Below, piece by piece: positions 52,736 to 64,000 of a stretch of DNA of 64,000 nucleotides (its first letter is position 1; each line of letters starts with the position of its first letter). The DNA is taken from contig QANT01008275.1 of NCBI GenBank assembly GCA_003254885.1, positions 1 to 64,000 on the forward strand, written 5' to 3'. Below the pieces are notes generated by a model. It saw nothing but the letters and a program-made list of their open reading frames with translations. It did no database searches and was not told where the DNA came from. The position numbers and the translations under genes were made by a program. The DNA comes from Purshia tridentata (Eukaryota > Streptophyta > Magnoliopsida > Rosales > Rosaceae).

Positions 52736-54128
52736 GATTCGGAAAGCTTCACACAAAGAAACTTAAATCTAAATCTTTAAAAACAAATATAGGGAGAAAT
52801 TTTGTGCCTGGGTTGTGAATTGAGAAGGATTTAATTTCTTTTTTTTATTTGTTTTTCCTCTTCCTATTTTTCGAGGTGGTATAAGACAAATATTACAGTG
52901 CCTGAATTTTTGGCGCCGTGAACTCTGTTACAACTTTTATCGTCAGGGTTTCCGTTAATCGCCGTTTATTCAGTGCTGTCCAGCATGCTTGCAACGTAAC
53001 GTAATTTGTGTGTTAACTGCTCGCTAGCGGACAAAGTAGTTCAACTACTAGTCGTTTCTGTTACGTTACACGTGCAATTTCGTTATGTTTGTTATCTTTG
53101 GTAAACAATTCTTTTGTTTTTTTTTATTTTTTATTTCATAATATAATTGGCTAGTTTGTTGGACTTTTTGTTGTTGGGCTAATGATATTTTAATTTTCCA
53201 TGTTTGCAGGTGGTTGAGTTTGATTGTGGCTTGAGAATCATATGCCATTAGGTTTTGCTGCGGGCCCGCGAGGAATCTTTTAGACCGGTTGAACTTTGAA
53301 CTTTGAACTAGGAACCTTCTCTCTCAAGACTAAAGCCTGAAGACCACTTGGTCTGAAATTAAGGAATGCTTAATGGGAATGAGAAAAATAAGCAAATATT
53401 ATTATTGCGTTAAAACTTAAAACAAATTTAATAAGAAGTTTTCAAAAATTAAAAATAATAATGCTAAGGAATGGACCTTCTTGATTGCTTCTAGGAAAGC
53501 AGATGCCAAGCAGAGCGAATTATGAGTGTTGGCCAGTTGACAAAAGATATATATACACTGGATGCTTCCGAGACAAGTCATACTATTTGAGGAACCTTTG
53601 GTGGGCTTCCAAAGACAGACTAGTTTACTTTCTTTCTAATCATCAAAAGCCGCTATTTAATTACTTAATAATGTTTTATAAATGCACTCAATAGTGGGAG
53701 TGGGACACAATAGGTTTTACCGTTTTAGTATTTAATATCACTTCACATTGCTTCATAAAAGCAATACGTAAGGCATTTTAAGGGACAATGTTCTGGAACT
53801 CAGCTAACAATATGGTCCAATAATATGAACCCTCATATTTTAAAGTCCCCATTAAAGCATTAAATGAGAACATAGAAGATGAACGATTCTAATTATTGGA
53901 CCATATTGCGGATGTACCCAACCCAACAGTGGTAACTTATCCCTCACAATTCCTTATTAAGGAAAGAAATGAAGAAAACAACATAGAGTAGCGCACAAGC
54001 TATTAGCACAATTCAACAGATTCGTTTAAGGCTTTATAGCAAAACATACACGTTGAATACTTAATGCCACATTATATGCAGGTTTACAATCGTCCAAACA
54101 AGAAAAAAGAACAGGGGTGTCCGCATAT
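52736..54128. other. Spacer between the PB1 gene and the 99-residue acidic protein gene
   Basis: The 3' ends of the two convergent genes lie here. The remaining sequence is AT-rich. Nothing protein-like, RNA-like or repeated was recognised. Confidence 0.5.
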
Positions 54129-56088
54129 TCAACCAGTTTCCTGCTCAAAATCTTCACCCTCAGAGTCCTCTGCATTGTCAACGTCGTCGTCGTCTGCATC
54201 ATTGTCATAGTCTTCTTTATCGTTATCAACAGTGGGTTTCCCAATCATAACCGTGTTGCTATGGCTTTTTCTGATCTCATTGCACTGCAAAAGTTATTCA
54301 TAAGAATGCTAACAGCAAGCCAACTTAAAGAGGGGAAGAAAAATAAGTTCTAAAACACAATAATATAATCCCAAAATTATAATTTCAACACACTTAAAAA
54401 CACTCACACACATCCAATAAAATGAAAACAAAGTGTCTTTCCTCTAGGAACCTTAAAGGAAATCCCAAGTGAGACTACCAGAAGATGAACTAGGCTGTCC
54501 CCATGGAGACATCTGCCGTCTCCTATCTGATTCAAACATTAGCTATCTTGAGATTCAAGCAACATCTTTCTTCCAAATAAATAATTAGCAATGCTTTTAT
54601 CATTTACAATCATGTTTATATGAATGCTGAGGTACCCCTATGTCCCAAAAGACACAGAACTACCCATTTAATGTATCTTAATGGCCTTGCACAGCTACCT
54701 ATTTAATATATCTTAATGGAGTTGCACTTTTTAAAAAATTTTTGTTTTTTTTTTTCAATTAACGATTCTCAATGAGCTTGTATAACTTCAAACTTTTTCT
54801 TTTTCTTTTTTCTTTTGACAACCAGGGTGAGAACCCTGGCAGGCCATGGGTAACTGATAGTCCAAACCATCAGGGTGTCGTACTGTCCTCTAGGGAACAA
54901 ACTTCAAACTATTCGACTAATATAGTCCTCCTCAAGGATTTGTTTCTCAGATAGGCATCAAAGAACCCTCTGCAGGTGCTTATTCTCAGACAACAAACCT
55001 TTGAACTCAAAATTGTCCAAAGCATACCCCACCCTTTACCTTGTTAAAGTATTTAATCTCAAAATCTAACTAATATTACTGGAATCCTGAAACCATGAGC
55101 TCCTTTTTACCATCCATTCATAAAGATATTGGTCACTACTCTTTCTATCCAGAACTTGAATTAAAAGGACCTAGACTCCCTTTTCCTGATAATCTTTATA
55201 TCCATACTTCCAGCTGTTCCATTATGTAGATATGTTATACAGACTTATCATCAAATTTGGCATCAAAATGAAGAACTCTACACTCCCAAGAGATCCGAAA
55301 ACTTGAATATAATACACTAGTCTTTTATGGCTAGTAAATCTCAAGATATGCAAAAATTTGAATCTTTTTATAACTTTAGCTAGTTCTTAAACCAACCGAA
55401 TGTATATGTATGTATATATATATTTCTTGATAGGAGCTCACCAAAGATTTATAGGATCTAAAACTCTAAACTATCGAAAACTGTTCTTCTTTATGGAAAA
55501 TCAAGAGGGAACTTGAACGATGTGCAGCCAAGTAACCAAACAAAACTTAACAAGCTTCACAAGCATATCTATTTCCATCCACAAACACTTGTGAAATAGA
55601 AAAGAGACTAGGAACTAAATTCTCTCAAATCAAATATTTCAATTAAAAATTTGAAATCACCAAATGATCATCTTCATTCTCTGGGACGCATTATGGCCAT
55701 AATTTTGAGACAATTCGAATGACCATTAGGATAAAGATTCCCTACTTTAGTTACACTTTTACATATAGCAAACCACGTGTAAGAAGATTAGGTCTTATTA
55801 GGGTTCAAATAGGTTCCTGTTTCAACATTCATTTGGCCTAAAACCTCAATTAGCTAAAAAGACGGGAAATTAAGATACATGTTCAAGAATTCAGATGGGT
55901 AAATGAAAAAGAAAATCAGGTGAAGTGAAATCTACAAAAAGTACCTTTTCTTCGAAATCGGACTCTTCCATGGCGAGGAGGAGCTCTTCGCTGTGGGGTT
56001 GGGGCCATTGAGACGGCAGCAAAAACGACGTCGGAGTTGTCCTTGTTGACCATGGGTACTGTTTCATGAACCCCGGAAACTGTAACAT
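54129..56088 (-). CDS. Conserved plant protein of unknown function, acidic tail
   Basis: Two exons, 56088-55945 and 54284-54129, give 99 residues with a 1.66-kb intron in phase 0. The N-terminal part (MLQFPGFMKQYPWSTRTTPT, then SFLLPSQWPQPHSEELLLAM, then EESDFEEK) is followed by CNEIRKSHSNTVMIGKPTVD. A strongly acidic end (EDYDNDADDDDVDNAEDSEG, then EDFEQETG) finishes the chain. I believe similar short proteins exist throughout land plants, with WPQP, LLLAME and the acidic tail conserved, but I do not know a function. The start is the first ATG after a C/T-rich leader. There is no signal peptide or membrane segment; the acidic tail would suit a nuclear, chaperone-like or protein-binding role (inference). 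If intron 1 were retained, a stop would follow after 17 codons. Confidence 0.75.
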
Positions 56089-58584
56089 TGTTTCTCACTC
56101 TCTCTCTCTCCCTGTCTAGGCTCGCCGGCGAACAAACGCAGTAGAAACCTCAGTCACCGTAGAGAAAGGACCTCCTCGACTGGCGCGGTTTGCTGAGTGA
56201 GTCCCTCGCTGTATCCCAGTTATCGGCTTCAATCAAAATGAATAGAATTAAGTTGGGACCCACAATGATAGTTAATTCTTAAATTGTAGTTGCGCAATGC
56301 TAGCTGCTTTTTCCATTTACCTTCTCCACTTGCGTTTCCCTTCTCCATATAACATGTGACTTACTTTTTAAAATTATAAATTTGTTTTACCAATAATTCC
56401 ATTAAGATTGATTTTCGGTACATGCACATCAATAAATATAACTCTTATATTTTAATTTTTATTATCCTATTAACTAAAATATTTTTACAAAATCTTTCAT
56501 CTTCTTTGTCTTTTGCAGTCCCCCTGGTGTTTCCATTCTCCTCCCGTATTGAACAACTCGGGCCACCTTCATTGGCGACAAACAACACCAGCAACCTCAA
56601 TTGGCAGTGAACACATCAGTCCCCAAATCCCGACCACTACATTTTCTTTTCCTTCCTATAATGCTTTCTCTCTTCTCTCTTTGTATGCAATCCTATTGGA
56701 TTTATTCATTTCAATAAATTATGTCTTTCTTTTTCACTTTTTTCTGCTTATCTTCTATTAAAGGGTGGCTCAAATTTAAGATGGGTTTAAAAGGATTTAA
56801 AGGAAGGACAAAGGGAAGAGGACCATTATTAATTTATATGCCATCATATATACACTGAGTTGCAGAGATCTGAAAGAATGAGAAGTGAAAACAAATAAAA
56901 ATTCTTAAAATAAAACTTCCAGCCGTTGATTGCGTACTAGTTTTATTATTTCTTATAAAACTTCCAGCAACTTATATATCTAGAAAGAAAGGAACAAAAA
57001 ATGGAGGAGGTGGGGAGGGTGGTTGGGAGGAAGGGAAGGGAGGTAGGTGGCGTGAGGTGTGGTGGGTATAGCAGCTAAAAGGGACAGTGGTTGGGAAGGA
57101 GGGACCGGGAGAGTGGTGGCGTGAGGTATGGTGACGGTGGTGGGCAGTGACTGATAGATTTTTGTTTTTTGTTTTTAATTTGTTAATGTTAATTTTGAAA
57201 TAAAAATGGATTTAATGTATTTTAAAAAATATAAATTGAAAAAGAAAAAACTTTTAATGTTTTGTATTTTCAAAAAATTAAAAAGTTAACGAAGTACACT
57301 TGTCATACGAAAAAGGGAAAAGGCAAGTGGAGAAAGCAGCTAGCATTGCCTAATTGTAGTTTACTTGACTCGTTAAACAACAGTATATTTCTCTTGGCCA
57401 AAAAAAAAAAACAGTATATTTCTTTTTTATCCCATTATATCCCATTAGAACTAAGCCAAACTATTATTCTATATTTTAAAATCCATTTTACATTCTTAAT
57501 GAAAACAAACTCACTTAAAAAATTGCAATGTAAATAAGTTTGTAAAAATAAAAAAAAGAGCAAATATATAATAGTAGTTGTCACTATCAAGTGACAATTA
57601 ACAACAGTATAACACGTGTTTTTGACAATTCAAATAGTTATTGTTGTACAATGGCAATTTTTGTGCGCTTGATGACTTCCGTGTCGTACGCTTCTCATTA
57701 AAATGGACATGGTTGGAATTTTTTGTAGCTAGTGAGCGGGGTTATCAACTAATTCTGAATTGGACTAAAAAAAAAGAAATATTTTTTTAATAGCCCAAAC
57801 TATTATTCTCTTATATTTGGATAAAAATTAGGTAGTCTAATTGAAATGTCGTAGAATTGTATCGTTTGCACCCAACTTCCATCCTCTTCCCTCCTAATTA
57901 AAAAGAGATCAAATTGGGTTTTTGCCAACAATCAAAGTGAATTCCATGTTAAAGTATTTATCTGGAATGTTTATTTTTAAAATATGAATTAGGTAAGCCC
58001 TTGAAATTAAGTAAAATAGTAAGGGGAGTAAGGTTTATGATTTGGCTAGATCTATAATTCTATTCCATCCGTAACAAAAAAAAAAAAAAAGTGAATAAGT
58101 TTGAATTAAAGTTAAAATGCAAGTTTATTTAATATTTAATTTCTGCAGTTTTGGATAATATTTATAAAACAAATAGTATTAAAAATGATTATCTTGGAAT
58201 GTCCATTTCAATTAATTGTTTATCTTGGAATGATTATCTTGTTTTTGAATGAATCATAAAACATTTAAACATGTCCAATTAAAAATAAAAAAGAAATTTG
58301 AAAGCTAAAGATTAGCGGCATAAGTCTGCTGATTAACTTCTTACTCGAAACACTTGGAACGATCACGATTCTTATGCAAAATCTGTACTTTTTCATATTA
58401 TATCACCTGTGTTTTAACTTTTAACATGTGTAGCTTATAACTCAAACAAAATCTACGACATTGACAGTGGCCCTTAAACAAATACAAACTTAATAAAAGG
58501 CATTTGGTTCCTCATCAAAGCCATAACCACAAGAAAAGTGGTCTTTGGTTCTGTGCCTCTGTCCCTATCTCCTTACCGTTTTAG
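56089..58584. other. Intergenic DNA between two divergent genes, with a G-rich block
   Basis: Both promoters must lie in this interval. Most of it is AT-rich and empty. A G/A-rich block at about 56995-57140 contains two related stretches (near 57018-57065 and 57086-57133), each with GTGGTTGGGA and GGCGTGAGGT. The flanks are A/T-rich and the left side (56520-56660) is C/T-rich, much like the foldback element at 9584-10086. It may be another such element, but I could not define its ends. Confidence 0.45.
57012..57040 (+). other. Predicted G-quadruplex motif
   Basis: Five runs of three or more G (57012-57015, 57017-57019, 57024-57026, 57033-57035, 57038-57040) are separated by loops of 1 to 6 bases, which meets the usual G3 N1-7 rule. 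It stands out in an AT-rich neighbourhood. Whether it folds in the cell is not known. Confidence 0.6.
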
Positions 58585-58592
58585 TATAAAAA
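58585..58592 (+). promoter_or_regulatory. Candidate TATA box of the C2/GRAM gene
   Basis: TATAAAAA, about 430 bp upstream of the ATG at 59018. If used, the 5' leader is about 400 bases and contains an 89-codon upstream open frame. Confidence 0.4.
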
Positions 58593-58731
58593 GCTTCAAA
58601 AACAGCATTATGGGGAATGAAAGTCTCACTGAACACAACATGAATACAAACTACGCGCCACAAATTTCACCAACAAAAAGAACAATAAAAGCTGATAAGG
58701 GCAACCGTTTGGACTTTGGAAGAAGTGATTA

Positions 58732-59001
58732 ATGAGCCCCATAGCATTTTTGAGCTTCCCTTCTCCAAACGCAAACCAAAACCGACTCAGTGACTCCCAC
58801 TATCCCATATTTTCTTCTCACTTTCTTCGTGTCCTTCTTCTCTTGCTTCCACGTTTTCTAATGGCTTCCATGTCACACTTTCTTCTTGTTAAGCATCAAC
58901 AACAACAACAAGAACCCATTTCTCCAACTCTTAAATGCACTCAAACCCACTTCTATTTAGGACCCATCTCTGTCTTGCTCAGAAATTGTAGGGAGGATTA
59001 G
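58732..59001 (+). other. Upstream open reading frame in the C2/GRAM leader
   Basis: An 89-codon frame starts with ATG at 58732 and ends 16 bases before the main ATG at 59018. It is rich in L, S, H and Q (including a run of five Gln) and resembles no family. If the leader begins at the TATA box near 58585, ribosomes would meet this frame first, so it could lower translation of the main protein. It could also be a chance frame. Confidence 0.4.
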
Positions 59002-59017
59002 TTCTGTAGCTTTTGCT

Positions 59018-62000
59018 ATGAGGCTTTACGTGTATGTGATGGAAGCTCAGGACTTGCTTGTGAAGGAGTCCTATGTGAAGCTTCAGGTTGGGAAGCACAA
59101 GTCCAAGACTAGGATTTTGAGGAATACCACTAACCCAGTTTGGAATGAAGAGTTTGTTTTCGGGGTCCATGATATGAATGAGGAGCTTGCTTTGTCTGTC
59201 TTTCACCATGATGATGATTCCGGGTTGTTCAATGGCTCTGACTTAATGGGTCGGGTTCGAATTCCGGTCGGGTCTGTTGCTTCTGAGAAAAATTGCACCT
59301 TGCCGCCCGCATGGTACTCTCTTGAAAAACCCAAGAGTGGAAAGTTCATCAATAGAGATTGTGGTCAGTGCTTTTATGTCTTGTTTTGTTTAGTTGTCTT
59401 TCAACAATGGTTTTCAAGATTGTGTTTTTGTTGGCCTTGGTCGTATAATATTTTGGTTGCTGATCGATACAATTAACTAGAATTCTAGAACTTGGATTTA
59501 CATTGATGTTTCTGCATTCTGTATTTTATTAATCTTCCAAATTCCAATTAAAAGATTATGAGGGTCCCTTTCTTATGCAATAAGGTGCACAGCCAATAAC
59601 ATGGAATTACTATGAACATGATGAGAGAGGCTGGTTTGCTTGCCAATAACTGTTTCACATGCTTTATTGGATAATGGTTTGGAACAAGTATATGCACAAT
59701 TAGTTATGGTGAATTTATTTATGCAGGTACATTTGAAGATCCTATGAAAATTGGGTCAGTTTGACCCTTTTAGTTGGTTGTTGTCTTCTCATTGCCTTTA
59801 GACAAGATTATCTGTTTTCTTATGTACATTAGTTTGTCTCAGGGGTGATGATCATGTAAGCTTTGGAATTCTTTTTGTTGTTCTCAATTCAATCAGGTGA
59901 TAAAAGTATGTGTTTTTTATTTTTTAAAAAGTTATGGTGTCCTTTTGCCATACTATCTCAGTAGTGCTGCAGAAGTACATTTTTCTGCCTCTTAAATGTT
60001 GAGTGGTAGTCTGCAGTTTATCACCCTTTTAAGATATCATGGGGAAGATTCTGGTAAGAACTGATCTTTGTTTATTGAGTTGACTAGCATTGTCTTCCTA
60101 TTAGGCATTGTGAAATGAAGTAGTTGGCTCAGCCATTTATGTGGTGCATTAGTGTCAGCTTAGCATATTTAGCATCAACAGAGATCTCTATGTTCATTAT
60201 GTAGAATCTTTGCACTGTGTATGCAGGGAAAATACTTCTCACTCTTTCTCTGCATGAGAAAGTCCATGATGCTGCCACTAATCACGTCCTTTCTTCCAAT
60301 TCAAATATAAGCATTCAGGAGCCTAAGGAGATGGACAGTCCATTTGTGTCATCTCACGGTGTATTTTGCTCCAAATCTTCATGTGGAAAGATACCAGAAG
60401 GGAAACAATTAATGAAGGCGATTGTTAGACGTTTGGACAAGCTTTTTAATAAGAATGATGAAGCTTCAAGAGCAGATGATTCTTCAGAGTTGTCTAGTAC
60501 AGTATCTGACTATGATGCGGAGGAACATCATTCTAGTTGTAGCTTTGAAGAGTCGCTTGAGATGATGCAGTCAAGAGTAAGTGAACAAAAAATGCCAGAG
60601 AATCTGAAAGGGGGCATTCTTATTGATCAGGCATATGTTATTTCCCCAAATGATCTTAATGCATCTCTTTTTACCCCAAACTCACAATTTAGGAGAGATC
60701 TTGCAGAACTTCAGGGGACAACAGACGTACAGGAGGGGCCTTGGACATGGAAATCAGGAGAGGTGCCATGTTTGACACGCGTTGTTACCTACAAAAAGGC
60801 TGCATCAAAGTTAGTTAAGGCTGTTAAAGCGACAGAGGAGCAAAAGTATGTCATGGCAAATGGAAGGGAATTTGCTGTATTGGTAAGTGTGAATACACCG
60901 GAAGTTCCATATGGAAATTCATTCAGGCCTGAGTTGCTTTACAAGATAATGCCTGAACCAGAGCTACCTTCAGGGGTAGAATCCTCCCGTCTTGTGGTAT
61001 CCTGGGGAATTAACTTTATCCAGAACACACTGATGAGAGGTATGATTGAAGGAGGAGTTCGACAGGGACTAAAGGAGAGTTTCGATCAGTTTTCCAGCTT
61101 GCTGGCTCAGAATTTTAAAATGTTGGATTCAACAGACTTGTCAGACAAGGGTCATGTCATCGCAAGTATGCAGGCAGGACACCAATCAGATTGGGAATTG
61201 GCAATTGAATACTTCTGGAATCTCACTCTAGTTACTACTACTTTTATGGTTCTGTACATCTTGGTGCATATTCTACTTTGTGATCCCAGTAAACCCCAAG
61301 GCTTGGAATTTGATGGACTTGATTTGCCAGACAGTATTGGAGAGCTTATCACATGTGGAATTCTAGTCCTTCAATTGGAGCGCATTTATTACATGGTTCT
61401 ACACTTTGTACAAGCTAGGCTGCAAAGAGGTAAGAACATATTTTACATCCGAACTTTACTAAACTATTTGAGTCCAAAACACCCTTACACTTGATGCCAC
61501 ACATTGTCCCAGGATTTACTGATGTTGCCCATGTATTTCAACAGGAAGTGATCATGGAGTCAAAGCCCAAGGTGATGGATGGGTTCTTACGGTTGCTCTG
61601 ATTGAAGGGAACAGCTTAGCATCCCTGGATTCATCAGGATTTTCTGATCCCTATGTGGTTTTCAGCTGCAATGGTAAAACAAGAACAAGCTCTGTTAAGC
61701 TTCAAACTAGTGATCCCCAATGGAATGGTGAGGACTTTTCTTCTTTTGTCAATTTCTTTACACCCATATTGTTACTTATGGCTCTTGGGAAAATGATGCA
61801 GAGATACTTGAGTTTGATGCTATGGAAGAACCTCCATCAGTTCTAGATGTGGAAGTTTTTGATTTTGATGGCCCTTTTGACCAAGCTATGCCACTTGGGC
61901 ATGCTGAGATCAATTTCCTAAAACACTCAGCCACTGAACTCGCAGACATGTGGGTCCCCCTTGAGGGAAAGCTTGCTCAGTCCTCTCAGTCAAAGTTGCA

Positions 62001-63834
62001 CATAAGAATCTTTTTGGACAATAACAAAGGAGTTGAAACAATTAGGGAGTACATGAGCAAAATGGAAAAGGAAGTTGGAAAGAAGGTGAGGACTTCGTGT
62101 CACAATTTCTTCTTTCTTTTATATGCTTGAGTTAACATATGGTAGTCCAGAACTCTCATGTACTTGAGTTTCCCACTCATTAGTTATATTTTGGTTGTTT
62201 TGTGGTGCCTTATGCATTCTCTTCAACCTACAATTGAGCCTGGTTTCTACTGTAGATGTTGATCAAACTCTTTTCTTGGTTTTTGACAGTTGAATCTACG
62301 ATCACCTCATAAGAACTCAACATTTCAGAAATTGTTTGGGCTGCCACCAGAAGAATTTCTTATCAGTGATTTTACATGCTACCTGAAGAGGAAAATGCCT
62401 TTACAGGTACCACCTTTGGTTTCTATGATGCTATTCCACTGCTTGTGAAAAAATAAAAAGATTTTACAATCACAATATATAGTTCTTGACTCTCAACCAA
62501 TACACAAGGTGGAAAGAAATGAGTATTTTGGACATAGAGATATATTATGATGGCTTTTTGGTGCAGGGTCGACTCTTTCTATCTGCGAGAATAGTTGGGT
62601 TTTACTCAAACTTTTTTGGACACAAGACAAAATTTTTCTTTCTTTGGGAGGATATTGAAGATATCCAAGTGCTTCCCCCATCCCTATCATCTGTGGGTAG
62701 CCCTTTGCTGGTCATCATTCTGAAAAAGGATCGAGGTCTTGATGCAAGGCATGGCGCAAAGTGTCAAGATGAAGAAGGCAGGCTTAAATTTTATCTCCAA
62801 TCATTTGTGTCATTCAGTTCAGCCAGCAGGTACGTTAGAAAACTATATATACAGTCAACTAACCACATTTAAGACAGGAAGATATCCCTTTTGCCAAAGG
62901 ATTTATGCATTAGAAGGCATTTTTGATAATTGACTGTATTTTCCTGGCAGGACAATAATGGCCTTGTGGAGAACAAGAACACTAAGTCCTGATCAGAAAG
63001 CAGAATTTGATGAAGAGCTGGATGATCAAGAAGAAATGCCCATAATGGTTGAAGACACTGAATCCATACTAGATCTTGAGGATGCAAAGATGTCCAAACT
63101 TTATACTGCAGAACTACCTATTAACGTAAGTTTTCAACATGATATGTTATAATAAAATTGCATTGAAGTTAAGCATCTTCCACAGTCCTATTAAATTTCT
63201 TGTACTGTTATTGAGATCATGTGGACAATGGTGCAGACAAAATCGCTGATGGAAATGTTCGAGGGAGGAAAGTTTGAGCAAAATATAATGGAGAAATCAG
63301 GATGCCTTAACTATACAACTACCCCATGGGAACCTACAAAGCCGGATGTTTTTGAGCGACATCTGTCGTACAGGTTCAATCGCCATGTCTCAATCTTTGG
63401 AGGAGAGGTCACATGCAGACAACAAAAGTCTCCCATTGCAAATGGTGAAGGATGGATTGTGGACGAAGTTATGGCCCTGCACGGTGTTCCATTTGCGGAT
63501 CACTTTCATGTATGTGACATGGAAATGAGAATTTCCAGCTCACCCTAGCCTACATCTTTCAAATCTCTATTTGTTTTTATTCCTTGAGTACTAAAATGGA
63601 TTTTCTTTTTTCTTCATGCAGGTTCAATTTAGGTACCTGATTGAGAAATCTACCCTGGCTCACAATGCATGTAAATGCAATGTTTTTGTCAGGGTCAGCT
63701 GGCTTAAAACCACAAAGTTTCAGGAAAGGATCACACACAACATTACTGACAAGTTTGCTCATCGACTGAAGGAAATGTTTGAACTCGTAGAGAGAGAGAT
63801 TCTCTTGGCACCTCGGCAGGACATTTCACTTTGA
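59018..63834 (+). CDS. C2 / VASt / C2 / GRAM / VASt membrane-contact protein (At1g03370 type)
   Basis: A 1018-residue protein in nine exons: 59018-59363, 60227-61429, 61545-61727, 61802-62085, 62290-62406, 62567-62829, 62951-63125, 63237-63509 and 63622-63834; all GT-AG and in phase. Order: first C2 domain (1-110: MRLYVYVMEAQDL, TNPVWNEEFVF); a serine- and acid-rich linker; a first VASt domain (about 230-420: FRRDLAELQG, EGPWTWKSGEVPCLTRVVTY); a membrane helix (LVTTTFMVLYILVHILLC); a second C2 (DGWVLTVALIEGNSLASLDS, FSDPYVVFSCNGKTRTSSVK); GRAM (FQKLFGLPPEEFLISDFTCY, LFLSARIVGFYSNFFGHKTK); and a second VASt. VASt/GRAM proteins sit at membrane contact sites and VASt folds resemble sterol carriers, so lipid transfer or tethering is likely (inference). 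It matches Arabidopsis At1g03370 along its whole length. The gene is intact. Confidence 0.95.
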
Positions 63835-64000
63835 CCCATACTTCAGCTCCAACATTCAGATAAATTGGATGATAGCAGATTAGCAGTGAACTGTTGAAAA
63901 CAGGACTTGTTAAAAGAACTTTTCTTTTTCTTACATTGTTCAATTTCAGAAAAGAAAAAAAAAAAATACAATACAACTTGTTAACTTTTGGACGCTATAA
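63835..64000. other. 3' flank of the C2/GRAM gene at the window edge
   Basis: Likely 3' untranslated region, with an A run at 63954-63966. No other feature was seen before the window ends. Confidence 0.5.

Noticed and set aside
54820-54960. Repeat-like phrase (ACCAGGGTGAGAACCCTGG) in intron 1 of the acidic protein gene
   Set aside because: It contains a short inverted repeat and looks like a dispersed plant repeat, but I could not define ends or a family.

Overview
The window is nuclear DNA from a dicot plant. It shows AT-rich intergenic DNA, GT-AG introns in plant-type positions, and plant-only families: an R2R3-MYB, an ARO armadillo protein, a FRO ferric reductase, an L-type lectin receptor kinase and a C2/GRAM/VASt protein. 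A rosid, possibly Rosaceae, fits the protein resemblances, but this is only an impression. One N at 47007 shows the sequence comes from a draft assembly.

Layout, left to right. A single-exon spermidine-synthase-like plastid methyltransferase fold protein (918-1922, -) and an HDA6-type histone deacetylase (2939-6219, -) come first. About 9 kb of AT-rich DNA without a gene follows, with one foldback element at 9584-10086. Next are an R2R3-MYB gene (15503-16911, +) and 5 kb of empty DNA. A minus-strand run holds ARO4-like (21874-23718), a relic made of ARO and amine-oxidase pieces (24180-24729), a peroxisomal copper amine oxidase of 12 exons (25243-29852), the DEAD-box helicase RH30 (34377-38010) and a universal stress protein gene (39220-40663). 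Then come FRO8 (43533-46594, +), a lectin receptor kinase of the S.1 type (47304-49301, -), a small PB1-domain gene (51976-52735, +), a 99-residue acidic protein gene of unknown function (54129-56088, -), and a C2/GRAM/VASt gene (59018-63834, +).

The genes form no pathway or operon; this is ordinary plant gene order. For each multi-exon gene the exon model was checked by hand: splice sites, phase and family resemblance agree.

The most unusual feature is a set of short tandem duplications that copy exon ends. The HDA6 gene carries three (115 bp, 108-125 bp and 278 bp, each about 2-3% diverged). The 115-bp one lies inside exon 1 and breaks the frame; the other two copy 3' splice sites. FRO8 carries another duplicated 3' splice site, which would add 24 codons in frame if used. 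These may be real microduplications, or two alleles joined by the assembler; the sequence alone cannot decide. I found no sign of a wholly new biological system, no CRISPR array, no tRNA or rRNA gene and no intact autonomous transposon.
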